A stretch of 17,841 nucleotides of DNA from Gracilaria caudata (GCA_030374735.1 JASCIV010000509.1:1-17841), one strand, 5' to 3'; counted from the stretch's first letter, positions 1 through 8,373 are shown. Notes: a model not told the origin generated them from the letters alone. Numbers and translations: made by a program.

Positions 1-114
1 GTGGTAGAGGAGGTTGAAAGGCCCGGAGTACTGACGGGATTCCCTGCGAAGGGCTATACCGATCAGACGCGGTCACAGTTCAGAGCCAAGTCGTCCTTGG
101 CGAAGGTTTATTGA
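1..114 (+). CDS. Possible C-terminal end of a gene truncated by the window edge
   Basis: Frame 1 is open from the first base for 37 codons and stops at TGA 112-114. It reads VVEEVERPGVLTGFPAKGYT and continues with a basic, Ser-rich end to AKVY. The composition is protein-like (Glu/Val start, basic end), but the stretch is short, so chance is possible. I do not recognise the family. No AATAAA or TGTAA stands immediately after the stop. It could be the tail of a host gene or of a transposon protein; the sequence to the left of the window would decide. Confidence 0.3.
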   Translation: MVEEVERPGVLTGFPAKGYTDQTRSQFRAKSSLAKVY

Positions 115-1277
115 GCACAGTTGCAGTGTCATGACACTATATGTAGTGCTACTGTAGCTACAGGTAGAATATCCTAAGTACCCAGCATTGCTGGCCATCA
201 CGTCCCACGTGTGCAACCATCCGCCGCTTGTCACGGCGCATCCGCCAACTGCGGCCAAACACGCACACGTGTGCAACTCATAACAACCCACTATTGGGCA
301 TCCCCTAATAGGACCAAAATAGAAATAGCCTAATAAGTAGTCATAATAGCGGTGCTTCGACCGGATATCCGGATCAACTCTTATGAACAGTATGAGCACC
401 CATCTTTTCCGAGGGCATTTTGCTCTACACGAAGACTGAGAAAGGTTCCAGGAGAGGCAGGAAACTCCAATGCAGTTGAAATTTATGGCAATGAGAGGTA
501 CAGATATCATTTTTCTTGTGGTTGTGTCAAGATAGATGTTGTTCCCACCAGCTGCTTCATACGAAAAGTTTTCCTGCTCTTAGACCCATGGTTAATTGTT
601 AGATTGTACGGGTTTAAGAAAAGGCTAAAGTCAGTCTCAGATACACCAGAATTCCGTAAGAAGGCTTCGTTTTTCGAGATTGCCGGCTTCAAGCACACTT
701 CATTTAATGAGCAGTAAATTCACGGTGCAACACAGAGTACACAGTGCTGCACCAAGACACGAAAAGACATATTAACTTACAATCCCAATGTACCCATACA
801 AGATTGACTTTCTTTGATCTTCAAGGTGGTAATCATAAAAACGTGTCATTTGAAGTAGTGAGAGAAGAGGGTTTGAGAAAAGGTCATACATTGATGCAAC
901 AAAAGGGTTAAACTCGGAGTTACATTTTTTTTGCGTGCCTTGCTTTTTGGCCGTAGCGCGCAGAGTGAAAAGGATGAGTGTGGAATTGTATCGTTATTAG
1001 AGCATGGTCAAGATCTAGGTACAGTAATAGACAAGAGAAACTTTGAAGATACGAAATCGATGGAGTTGTTGCCGACTCTTGCGTATTGTCTTTTTGCCGC
1101 TTTTCAAACTCGCGTAGAAGCTTGTTGGTTGTTATTCTGGGAAGGACAAAACGTGGTGACGGTTTGGATAGTTGTACTCAAGTACCATCGCATTAGGCGG
1201 TTGTGTGTGGAATTACGAGGATGGTCTCCAAACTTGGTAGGGCTGCTGATGTAGGTGTGTCAATGACTTGGTGAGGG

Positions 1278-1313
1278 CTTGTAACATGTCCCAGATTGCG
1301 GACATGTTACAAG
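1278..1313. repeat. Perfect 14-bp inverted repeat (hairpin)
   Basis: CTTGTAACATGTCC at 1278-1291 is matched by its exact reverse complement GGACATGTTACAAG at 1300-1313, with an 8-base loop CAGATTGC. No gene on either strand explains it. It could be a regulatory RNA stem, a protein-binding palindrome or part of a small mobile element. No second copy is seen in this window. Confidence 0.85.
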
Positions 1314-1889
1314 GAGACGCACAGTGAGCAGCGCCTTCCACAATTTGGTTAGCGCATGGACGCACGTATTTGTAGACTACACAGGTGGAGGCGGATTGGC
1401 AAAGATCTGCACTTATTTCGTGGCCAGCAGCGCTAGTTGTAAAGCATGTGCACCGGGAACACTTGTCTGGAATATGTTTTTGGTCTCCCGTTGGAACATT
1501 GAGCGATCCTGGCTCACGTAGGAGGGCCATGTGCCTCCCCAGGAACAGCGGTGCAGTGCGTGATGATACTGTAGACCTCTATGATGCAGTCTTCCCCAAC
1601 GTCAAAAAAGACTTGGGAGAAGACAGATGGTTCCACACGTCTACATCAATTTTGATTTGCACCTTCTTACAAAGAGTGAACTGTTCCACAAATGCTCCAT
1701 AAACAAGTCGTCAGGAAGATCACGGTTGCTCTCTAGAACCACACACGCACAGTCATTTGTAGCCCCACCAAGCTTTAGTGGAACTGTACTAAGCGCTCCT
1801 GCCGAAAGAAACTGTGTAGAAAGGCCAAGATTATAGTCAATCGTCTCTCAGCATCCCGTTCAGAGCGAACATCCTGGACGGTAAAATTC

Positions 1890-1963
1890 AAGCGCACACT
1901 CTTTCTTCTTCTTCTTTATTTTAGACAACAGCCTTCAATTACTAGACTGAAAAGCGCACACTC
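1890..1963 (-). mobile_element. Short retroposon-like insertion (copy B), with 12-bp direct repeats
   Basis: AAGCGCACACTC occurs at 1890-1901 and again at 1952-1963, flanking 50 bp (1902-1951). Read on the minus strand, the insert ends in AATAAAGAAGAAGAAGAA (complement of 1903-1920) directly before one of the repeats. This is the layout left by target-primed reverse transcription: a target-site duplication, a truncated body and an A-rich 3' tail. The same 18-base tail, also next to a flanking direct repeat, ends the element at 7717-7838. The bodies of the two are not obviously alike, which 5' truncation or different passenger RNAs could explain. The repeats and tail are directly visible; the mechanism is inferred. 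Confidence 0.5.
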
Positions 1964-2138
1964 GTCAAGATCATTAGCAGAAGAAGAAACGACTGGGCAT
2001 CTGCATTGGGTGCCCAACACTAAGAGGTTCTTGATACTTGAACGAGAACTGTACTCCATTGAAGAGAATTTCTCCGTTTTCTTCTTCTTCTCATCTCTCA
2101 TATTTGTCCTATCGTCCCATTATTTGTTCGTGAGAGGC

Positions 2139-2552
2139 ATGGGTAGAACTTACTATTCAATCGACACCGAAGGAGAGAAGGAAGAGAAGTTTGTTGACTG
2201 CAAGTCACCATGGTGCCCAAAATCTGTCGCGTATATGCCTATTAAATACGGTTCACCTTCAGGGAGCTCAGGACAAAGTATATTCAAGTGTGCTACTGCC
2301 AGCGCTCCTAACGATGGCAGCGCATCTAACACTAGGAAAGCGGATAGATCTGGAGACAAAGGATCGCACTCCCGAGGAAAACCTTCGTCACCCAATGAAA
2401 TCAACAAAGAGGTTCAGCCAAACAGTTCATCATCTCCCAAACCTTCGTCACGTTCATCAGGTTGCAAGTCTTCTAAATCAAGTGCATCGCGATCGTCAGG
2501 TTCGAAAAACGAAAGCATCATGAGTGTTCGAACAAGAACTAGCCAAAAGTAG
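2139..2552 (+). CDS. Small Ser-rich hypothetical protein with N-terminal cysteines
   Basis: 137 residues starting at the ATG of MGRTYYSIDTEGEKEEKFVD. The frame stays open upstream, but only from a GTG at 2010 and through a Phe-rich stretch, so the first ATG is preferred. Residues about 20-50 carry C-K-S-P-W-C and a further Cys. From about residue 55 the chain is Ser/Lys/Gly/Pro-rich and probably disordered, with repeated K-P-S-S and R-S-S-G units. No signal peptide or membrane segment is visible in this form. I do not recognise the family; the paired Cys could bind metal, but there is no complete zinc-finger pattern. No clear TATA box is seen. Confidence 0.45.
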   Translation: MGRTYYSIDTEGEKEEKFVDCKSPWCPKSVAYMPIKYGSPSGSSGQSIFKCATASAPNDGSASNTRKADRSGDKGSHSRGKPSSPNEINKEVQPNSSSSPKPSSRSSGCKSSKSSASRSSGSKNESIMSVRTRTSQK

Positions 2553-3118
2553 GAGAAAGATCCGTAAGGTTAGTCTGTATGAAACCGCAAAAAGCTTTCA
2601 TAACGATGTGAAGTTTCTAGCTGGAGCAGAACATTCCTTCAATTCACCACCAATGTGTTGAAATCGACGTCATCAGCAGTGCATGCATGCGTCTGCTGTA
2701 GTGTAGTATTAAACAGATTCTTGAAAGTGAATACTTTCTTGTGACCAACAGCTTTCTATTACACAGCGCTGCAGTTGAGCCTCAAGTAAAGCGAATACAT
2801 GCCCTCTTAAGTAATCGTTACATGCTGCAGCTTTGTGAATGTCATCAGCGTATGTTTCCCGTACTATTTGTTCTGAATCATGTCTCATGATAGTATGGGT
2901 GTGAAAACCTACTCTCTCAGAATAAGCAATATCTTGACACGTTAAACTTAGTCTTGGACATTACTCTGTTGCGGCAGTGGAGGAAGATCAGTAGGGTGAA
3001 CACGAGAAATCTAACCCATCCCCCCTTGTCTAAGTTCTCTCTACTCGAGCGCACGAGACAGGTTTTCATTTGTGCACCGTACGTCGTACATGCTTCCCAT
3101 AACCCACAGAGGTCGAAT
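2553..3118. other. Intergenic region, no gene seen
   Basis: This lies between the end of the Ser-rich ORF and the stop of the minus-strand kinase, so it should contain the 3' ends of two convergent genes. I see two short palindromic patches: CAGCAG and CTGCTG around GCATGCATGC at 2674-2698, and ATCATG-TCT-CATGAT at 2877-2891. No coding signal or RNA gene is recognised. Confidence 0.5.
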
Positions 3119-3901
3119 TCACAACCGTTCGTTCAAGAAGTCCTCGAGCTTTTGAAAAGCATAAATGTCATTACAAGCTTCCGAATGAGTGGTACCTACC
3201 TTCAGGAAGCCCTCCGTCCCACTTTTGATGCCCAGTTCATGTCCGAGAGGTTGACATGAATCAAAATCAATAATCACCGCTGTTCCGTCTCTGTCGAACA
3301 TGATATTATATGGGCTGATGTCATTATGGCTGTACCCAACACTGTGCAGATGATCAATCCCTGCCCAAACATCTCTCAAGCACTTCTCCTTGTTAATCTG
3401 ACGTTTGTCGTTCTCAAATAGATCATAGAGTGATACCTTGTACTTTTTGAGACAGATGCCTACTATTCTATTGTTTCGAACTACACAGCCGTAGTATTGT
3501 GCTATGTTTGGATGTGGGGACTTTCTCAACACTTCGTAAACTACAGCTTCGTCACAAAACATCGAACTGATTCTTTTGTCTCGTTTGTCCTCAAAGGCAT
3601 AGTCAAGGTACTGCGGAGGTTTGACATATGTATCATCTGGGGTGGGATGCGGAGCAATTGTGAACTCGTTGGGAACAAACAGCGGATAGATCTGATCAAG
3701 AGGGATCGGCTCCCCGTCAAGTTTATCCGGGTGCTTTAGAACATGTTTCGGTAGCTTATCGGGGTATCGAGCGATGAAAACGTCTTTGTCATTTCCGTAT
3801 ACGGCAACGGCCCAGAACACTTTTGGCTTGCCCTTTGGGTATCTTGAGACGGACCCGCATTGAAATACCGATAGAGATTGCGAAGACTCTTGTGTCGACA
3901 T
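3119..3901 (-). CDS. Compact protein-kinase-like protein, DFG replaced by DFD
   Basis: 260 residues from an ATG at 3901. The C-terminal two thirds follow the kinase fold. A probable helix-C region with acidic residues (E118, E123) comes before HPNI at 130-133. The catalytic loop is H-N-D-I-S-P-Y-N at 192-199, with H192, D194 and N199 in the HxDxxxxN positions. The metal-binding motif reads D-F-D at 212-214 instead of DFG. An activation-segment-like S-G-T-E-G (227-231) and a closing N-D-x-Y-A-F-x-K-L-E-D-F-L (244-256) follow; small kinases with this ending (ND.YA..K...FL) occur in fungi and other eukaryotes. No glycine-rich loop or clear VAIK lysine is visible in the first 115 residues, and the chain is short, ending soon after the activation segment. 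The key HxD and DFx aspartates are kept, so activity is possible but ATP binding may be unusual. No intron is needed. An overlapping ATG frame lies upstream (3736-4083). Confidence 0.8.
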   Translation of the reverse strand: MSTQESSQSLSVFQCGSVSRYPKGKPKVFWAVAVYGNDKDVFIARYPDKLPKHVLKHPDKLDGEPIPLDQIYPLFVPNEFTIAPHPTPDDTYVKPPQYLDYAFEDKRDKRISSMFCDEAVVYEVLRKSPHPNIAQYYGCVVRNNRIVGICLKKYKVSLYDLFENDKRQINKEKCLRDVWAGIDHLHSVGYSHNDISPYNIMFDRDGTAVIIDFDSCQPLGHELGIKSGTEGFLKVGTTHSEACNDIYAFQKLEDFLNERL

Positions 3902-5073
3902 CGCGCAACTTCGACAACTGGGAGGACAATGGATTGCCTCAGTGATGAGAGAGTCGAGCTGAATGCGAGTGAAGCGCCGTCGTTGACCAGTGGGAAGGCG
4001 TCAGTGATAGCACGAACTTGGTTCAAGGAAAGAGAGCGTAAATGTTTCAACGGGATGAGGGATACCTGAGTGATAGGAAGCATAGATGATGGTGAATTAG
4101 AGGAACAAGCTTGTAGCGAATATGTGAGCGCTCAAAATAGCCTATTTCGCCGGGAATTGAGAATGACTTGGTTTTAGCTCTCCTGCAAGGTTGCAAAGCT
4201 TCCCCAAGAAAAGGACGTGGTTGGTCCCAACCCAGAAGGTCAGAGTGAATTCGGGTCGTCCTCAAGAGAGGTCAACATGGTGCCCTTCGCGTTGCCTCGC
4301 AGCGCTTCGCTTTGTTCGTCTTTCGCCAAAGCGTAGTAGAGACACGTTCGATTGTTCCCCACATTCGCTATCTTTGACCACGATGAGCTTCTGAGACGTG
4401 GCGTCTGAACTACCAACGTTTACGAACGAGGAAAGTATAGCAATATAAGACTGCTCGTCACTGTGCTAACCAATGACCCGCTTCTCGGCGCCGATCGGCA
4501 TGTATTAACTGCCAGAAATGATTCCGTTTGCAACGATAACACGGACATCGATGACCACTGGCGTGAAGCTTTCTCGCATTATCATTGTCCCCGAGATAAC
4601 GGATGGCGACCTGTTCCACTCACGGGAGTCCCTTGTGGATTGTAGCAGTCTTTGACCCTGCAAGTCCGAAAAGCACATTGTCTCCTCGTTCCTAAAAGAG
4701 CTTCGAAGCGCATTTCACCCGAAAGCAATGAGCATAGGCATTGTACGTGCTCCACACATCTGACCATTGGAGAACGAACGTGTTCTGGGGTCGGTAGCCG
4801 TTTCACGAACAATCAGGACGGCTTGCCACCCCGCGCTTCGTTCTCCAGCCGCTGTTGAACCACCTGTCGTTAGACTCGGTCCGTTTCTTCATACGAGACA
4901 TGTTTGTGACGCTGACAACATTGCGCATTTCGGCTTCTTTCAATGTTTAACACCTCTTTGATAATCATCTCCGCATCGCCTTGGTTTCCTTATTGAACGC
5001 TGTGAAAAGGCCTTCTTATTGGTCACAACATTCTTCTCGTCAATGACTACTAGCAAACATTAGGAATCTATTT
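3902..5073. other. Region without a convincing gene
   Basis: This includes the putative promoter side of the kinase gene. An ATG frame on the minus strand (4083 to 3736, 115 codons) overlaps the kinase start in another frame and may be an upstream ORF. Other frames of 60-76 codons on both strands lack family resemblance and mostly begin at non-ATG codons. No repeat or RNA gene is recognised. Confidence 0.45.
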
Positions 5074-5315
5074 TCTCGAAGGCGGGCGGCCCACCGTGCC
5101 GGAGCAACAACAACAAGAAGGAGAACTTCGTCGCCAAGCGCTCGAAGTTGCCACTGTAATCAACAATACGGACTATGTTCGGAGCGGTCTTCGTCCCTTC
5201 CTTCTGCCCCGGTCTCCAGCCGCCGCAGCGCTTCTCGCTGCACGCACAAGATGCCACTGGTTTTAACCCCCGCTGCGTCTCGCGCCACCGTGTGCGCAGG
5301 ATCCCCTTTCGATGA
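5074..5315 (+). pseudogene. Truncated copy of the promoter/transit-peptide module of the gene at 8466
   Basis: About 5074-5299 aligns with about 8374-8590. In the coding part, 114 of 124 bases match by hand count. The copy has its own ATG at 5175 and reads M-F-G-A-V-F-V-P-S-F-C-P-G-L-Q-P-P-Q-R-F, then 26 more codons to TGA at 5313-5315, 46 residues in all. The first 41 residues match the methyltransferase leader at 33 positions. Similarity breaks at the base before the internal Met42 codon of the intact gene, and nothing of the enzyme follows. The upstream part, including GCGGCCCACCG at 5086-5096, is also shared, so a promoter may have been copied. It is either a fragment of a duplicated gene or a leader module copied on its own. 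A stable 46-residue plastid peptide is possible but unlikely. Confidence 0.75.
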
Positions 5316-5902
5316 GCGGCCGGGGGCCTACCGCGCACGTGAAGCTGGGGGGTGGGGGGTGGGGAGGGCATTTTAACGATGTGCTACCCAGAGCCGCCGG
5401 GGCGATCGGCAAGACATTGCGAGCTCCACTGGCCGCTTCTTCTTAGCCGCTTCACCCCTAACAATAGAGTTAATACTTGTTTATCATCAGCATCATCACA
5501 ACTTTGTGCTTGGAAGTTGCGTACTGCAACATTGTTACGCTTCCACCTGCGAAGGAAGTGGCGAAATCCACACTACTGTACCTTCGTATATACAAAACTG
5601 CCTCACCACGAGAGCCTCGTGTTAGCCTCAAAATCTCAGTCCTCCGCTGAACCGTCTTCCAGCACTTTGTCACCAAGTAACCAGTCATGCTTTCCGAACA
5701 CAAAAGGAAGGTGACAAGGGGAACGCTAACGCTATAGCCCTCTTAACAACACCCTCAAAATTTACCTTTTGACTAGTCCTACCTTCGTAGCGGTAGTCAT
5801 TCCTCTGTTGTTGCGAGCCAATTCTTATCGCAAACCATCCTTCGCACACAATGCTGCGCACGCGCCAGGAAAAAGTTTTCTTCCCGCGGCATCGCCGAGG
5901 GA

Positions 5903-5949
5903 GCCGTGATCGCATAATGACTTCTGGAAAGTCACCATGCGATCACGGC
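5903..5949. repeat. Long imperfect hairpin, 19 paired bases
   Basis: GCCGTGATCGCAT (5903-5915) pairs with ATGCGATCACGGC (5937-5949). After a 2x2 mismatch (AA/CC), TGACTT (5918-5923) pairs with AAGTCA (5929-5934), leaving a 5-base loop CTGGA. GGG at 5899-5901 and CCC at 5950-5952 could extend the stem past a bulged A. The inner stem continuing after a symmetric mismatch suggests an RNA structure or a small inverted-repeat element rather than chance. No gene in the region explains it. Confidence 0.8.
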
Positions 5950-6257
5950 CCCCAACGTTGCAAGCCGCAAAACATGTCATGGCAGAATTTCTCAAACATA
6001 GGACAGGCTACAAGGGTACAGGCAGGTAAATGCCCCTGCTGAGCACTGGTTCGTCAGGTAGTGAGGTTGGAAAAGCTTAGAAGTTGGAGCTCAGGAGCGG
6101 CGTTCTATCCTGAAGCAGGACTTTCCAAGAGGAAAACGCAAAGCGATGGATGGCAGTAGTTAAGGCTGCGTTAATCAGATTTGCTGATGTCGTCGATCTA
6201 CTGTTGTTTTAAGGAGGAATGAATTGCCTGCCCGTGCCCTTCAAATCGACGGTTGTT

Positions 6258-6277
6258 ATCATCATGATCATGATGAT
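6258..6277. repeat. Perfect 20-bp palindrome of ATC/ATG units
   Basis: The 20 bases are identical to their own reverse complement and are built from three-base ATC and ATG units around a central TGATCA. This simple-sequence character makes chance more likely than for an ordinary palindrome. A related imperfect CATCATG/CATGATG patch lies about 260 bp downstream. Confidence 0.8.
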
Positions 6278-6827
6278 GAAGCGTTGGGCTTCGCCCTCAT
6301 ACACAGCCCATAGCGTTGTGATGGGGCTCGCGTGGCACGTCCACCTTCATCCTATCCTATGTGTCCTCATGTTACTGCATTTGCGGTGGGACATTAAAAT
6401 AAACGTTTGTACTTTACCAGCGAGCATCGAAGGTGGCTGTCCCTAGAAAAGGACTTTTTCCCTTGGCCATTTAGGATGCAGAGAAGGATTGCTCTCACAA
6501 CACAACCATCATCGTCAACATCATGGTTTTGATGGTCATGATGAGCAGAGCGGCAACCATCTTACTTAATCTTGCTGTTGAGTGTTTACAGGAATGCAAC
6601 GTTCGAATTCTTCCGGGGAGAACCAGCACTTAATAGAGTTTTAACAATGACTAAACATCAGTGTTTCCGACTTGTCTGAGAACACATGGGACATACCACC
6701 GGCTCTTACGAAATGACTTTGCCCATCATGTGAAACACTTCCTGATCCACACTAAATTGGGACAGAAGGAAGTTGAGGGTCAGAGGATTTCTCAACACCT
6801 CCTTTCACCAAAGAGCCTCAGAAACAG

Positions 6828-6835
6828 TATAAAAG
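6828..6835 (+). promoter_or_regulatory. TATA box of the secreted Trp-rich protein gene
   Basis: TATAAAAG stands 84 bp upstream of the ATG at 6912. Initiation about 30 bp downstream would leave a leader of roughly 50 bases. It is the clearest TATA box found before any of the genes called here. Confidence 0.6.
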
Positions 6836-6911
6836 AGCTTTCATCCTCGCATATCACAGTTTTTATCATGCACACTCAATCATCCGGTTCTTTTGAAAAC
6901 TGGGCAGTACG

Positions 6912-7508
6912 ATGAAGGCTTTATCCTGTGCGTTAATCGTGCTACTTCTGGCTGTTTTCGTTGATCGTCATGATGCCGAAGAATTGCAAGCCCAAAGTGT
7001 GCGTTCCGTTTCGGACGTGAAACTCGGTAAGAAGGGTACCTGCGGTTCAGATAATTTGGAGTCTGAGGCGAAGTGCAGTTGTTATCATGGTAGCACTAAA
7101 GACAGCATGCCAGGGCCATTTGAAGACGTATGCAAAAAGGCTTTTGGAAATGATCTTTCCGCTCTCAAGGACTCATGTGCTCCGTATATGAAGAACGGAG
7201 ACTTGGATGATGGTTTGAAGGCGTCCCACGAGAAAACTATCGACACCTGCGAGGGAGAACTACCGAGTGACGGAGCTGGGTCTTCTCGAATGGTCACGAA
7301 AGAGAGTGCTCGCTTTGTGCCATTTGGAACTGTGATATGCATTGGACGTTGGTGGGGATGGACTCTCGGTTGGCCTTGGGGCTGGCCAGGTTTCTATGGA
7401 TGGTGGTACTGGTGGTGGATCATCAGGTATCACTATTATTGGTACTGGAGGTGCTACATCATTTCTATATTTGGTGGAATCTTTGGTGCAGCTTCACCGT
7501 CCCTTTAG
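6912..7508 (+). CDS. Secreted Cys-rich protein with an extreme Trp/Tyr-rich C-terminal tail
   Basis: 198 residues. Residues 1-22 form a signal peptide (MKALSC, a Leu/Val/Ala core, then D-A-E-E), so export or vacuolar/cell-wall targeting is expected. The soluble middle has six Cys (44, 55, 57, 74, 89, 113), suggesting three disulfides. Residues 146-182 are strikingly aromatic: 13 Trp lie between 147 and 179, in units such as G-W-P-W-G-W-P-G-F-Y-G and Y-W-W-W, followed by Y-H-Y-Y-W-Y-W-R-C-Y. A small-residue end F-G-G-I-F-G-A-A-S-P closes the chain. I do not recognise the family. The tail might insert in a membrane, bind polysaccharide or cross-link in the wall; these are guesses. The same DNA is open one frame over (7336-7560) as a Gly-rich sequence, so a one-base frameshift or sequencing error near 7336-7346 would give a different tail. 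The start is well supported by the signal peptide and the TATA box at 6828. Confidence 0.75.
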   Translation: MKALSCALIVLLLAVFVDRHDAEELQAQSVRSVSDVKLGKKGTCGSDNLESEAKCSCYHGSTKDSMPGPFEDVCKKAFGNDLSALKDSCAPYMKNGDLDDGLKASHEKTIDTCEGELPSDGAGSSRMVTKESARFVPFGTVICIGRWWGWTLGWPWGWPGFYGWWYWWWIIRYHYYWYWRCYIISIFGGIFGAASPSL

Positions 7509-8373
7509 AATCAATTCAATTTCTAACGCTGTAGTTCTGGAAAAGATTTGCTTAGCATGAAGCATACCACTGCAGCGACAACATATTGGTATGAATCAAT
7601 TATTATTTACTGAGCGAGAAACACTTGGTAAAAGATGTTTCTCAGTTGTGTTAGGAATTACAGCACAACTTCCGAACCGTTCTCTCAAGCAAAGTGGTAA
7701 AAAAAGTTCCTATATGTCTATGCTACATCTCCTCGAGACGTGTTATAGATTGATAGGGGTTATTAATATACCCCTCGCGTCACGAGGAACTAGCGTGCGC
7801 GCTCATAATAAAGAAGAAGAAGAACTCTATGCTACATCAGCTCCCGAGCCTTCTCGCGTATCTGAGGTCTGGTAGAGGCCGGTGATTCATTGGTGACTGG
7901 TTCACGGTAGAGTCGCAATGCTGCAGATTGTCGAGGGACAGGACGAAGCGGTTGCATTAATACCTGGTTGTCGAAACCACGATGAGGAGACGAACTGGTG
8001 ATGAATTGCGCCTGCTGCAGTGTTCCTCCATGCAATAGACAAAGTCTCGCTACTCATTTTTATCATCCTCATTAGGTTGAATCGTAGACGTAGATGCAAC
8101 GCAGTCCATCATCTTGAAGATCGTTGACAAATATCCAAAAAGATGGCTCGCTTATACATTCCAGTTCCTTCGGCTACGAGAGCCGACAGAGATGAGGGCT
8201 TCGCAGAAGTGCCTAAACTTGAAGCGGTTCAGACTCTTGAACCGGGTCCAGCACAGTTTGATTCATGTGCTGGAAAGCGCGTGGTGGGATTTGGGAATCG
8301 CGCGGACGGGGGTTTCCATCGATTTGCAGATCTCAGGAGATCTCAAAATTCGAAACAATTCATGATGAATGGC
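7509..8373. other. Intergenic region with a small insertion; no convincing gene
   Basis: It contains the short retroposon-like element at 7717-7838. On the minus strand two overlapping frames run between about 8120 and 7832, including an M-M-D-C-V-A-S-T start of only 20 codons at about 8120. These could be remnants of a small decayed gene. On the plus strand an ATG frame opens at 8143 and runs to 8592 across the methyltransferase start in another frame; its middle is simply the shifted reading of the leader. None is called. Confidence 0.4.
7717..7838 (+). mobile_element. Short retroposon-like insertion (copy A), with 13-bp direct repeats
   Basis: TCTATGCTACATC occurs at 7717-7729 and 7826-7838, flanking 96 bp. 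The insert ends in AATAAAGAAGAAGAAGAA (7807-7824), one base before the right repeat. The body contains two compact stems: AGGGGT/ACCCCT (7755-7760 with 7770-7775) and CCTCG/CGAGG (7773-7777 with 7783-7787). Flanking duplication, A-rich tail and structured body are the signs of a short interspersed retroposon or a 5'-truncated LINE end. The copy at 1890-1963 has the identical 18-base tail in the opposite orientation. An LTR reading (TGTTATAG at 7741 to CTACA at 7836) was considered, but it lacks a matching 5-bp target duplication. Confidence 0.5.

Larger units (their letters stand above)
115..2138. other. Long region without a convincing gene
   Basis: Several frames stay open for 60-145 codons, but most begin at TTG or GTG rather than ATG, resemble no family I know and overlap each other on both strands. 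The region holds two CACGTGTGCAA motifs (206-216 and 266-276), a perfect 14-bp hairpin (1278-1313) and a small insertion with direct repeats (1890-1963). On the minus strand an ATG frame runs from 1530 to 1213 (105 codons, several Cys). It continues upstream in the same frame to about 1705, interrupted by one TAG near 1588; this could be a decayed gene, but I cannot name it. Confidence 0.5.
5316..6827. other. Region without a convincing gene; contains a long hairpin and a palindrome
   Basis: Small ATG frames occur at 5851-6042 (63 codons, plus), 6219-6446 (75 codons, plus) and 5915-5685 (76 codons, minus), none with recognisable features. The notable content is the imperfect hairpin at 5903-5949 and the perfect palindrome at 6258-6277. 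A second CAT/GAT-rich patch lies at about 6507-6545. Confidence 0.45.

Noticed and set aside
352..717. 121-codon plus-strand frame
   Set aside because: It opens at GTG and contains no ATG at all, and no family resemblance is seen.
5060..5371. 103-codon minus-strand frame
   Set aside because: It is antisense to the duplicated leader segment. The homology to 8466 shows that the plus-strand frame is the meaningful one.
7741..7836. Solo LTR of a copia-like element (TGTTATAG to CTACA)
   Set aside because: No 5-bp target duplication flanks these bounds, whereas a 13-bp direct repeat and a tail shared with another site fit a retroposon better.
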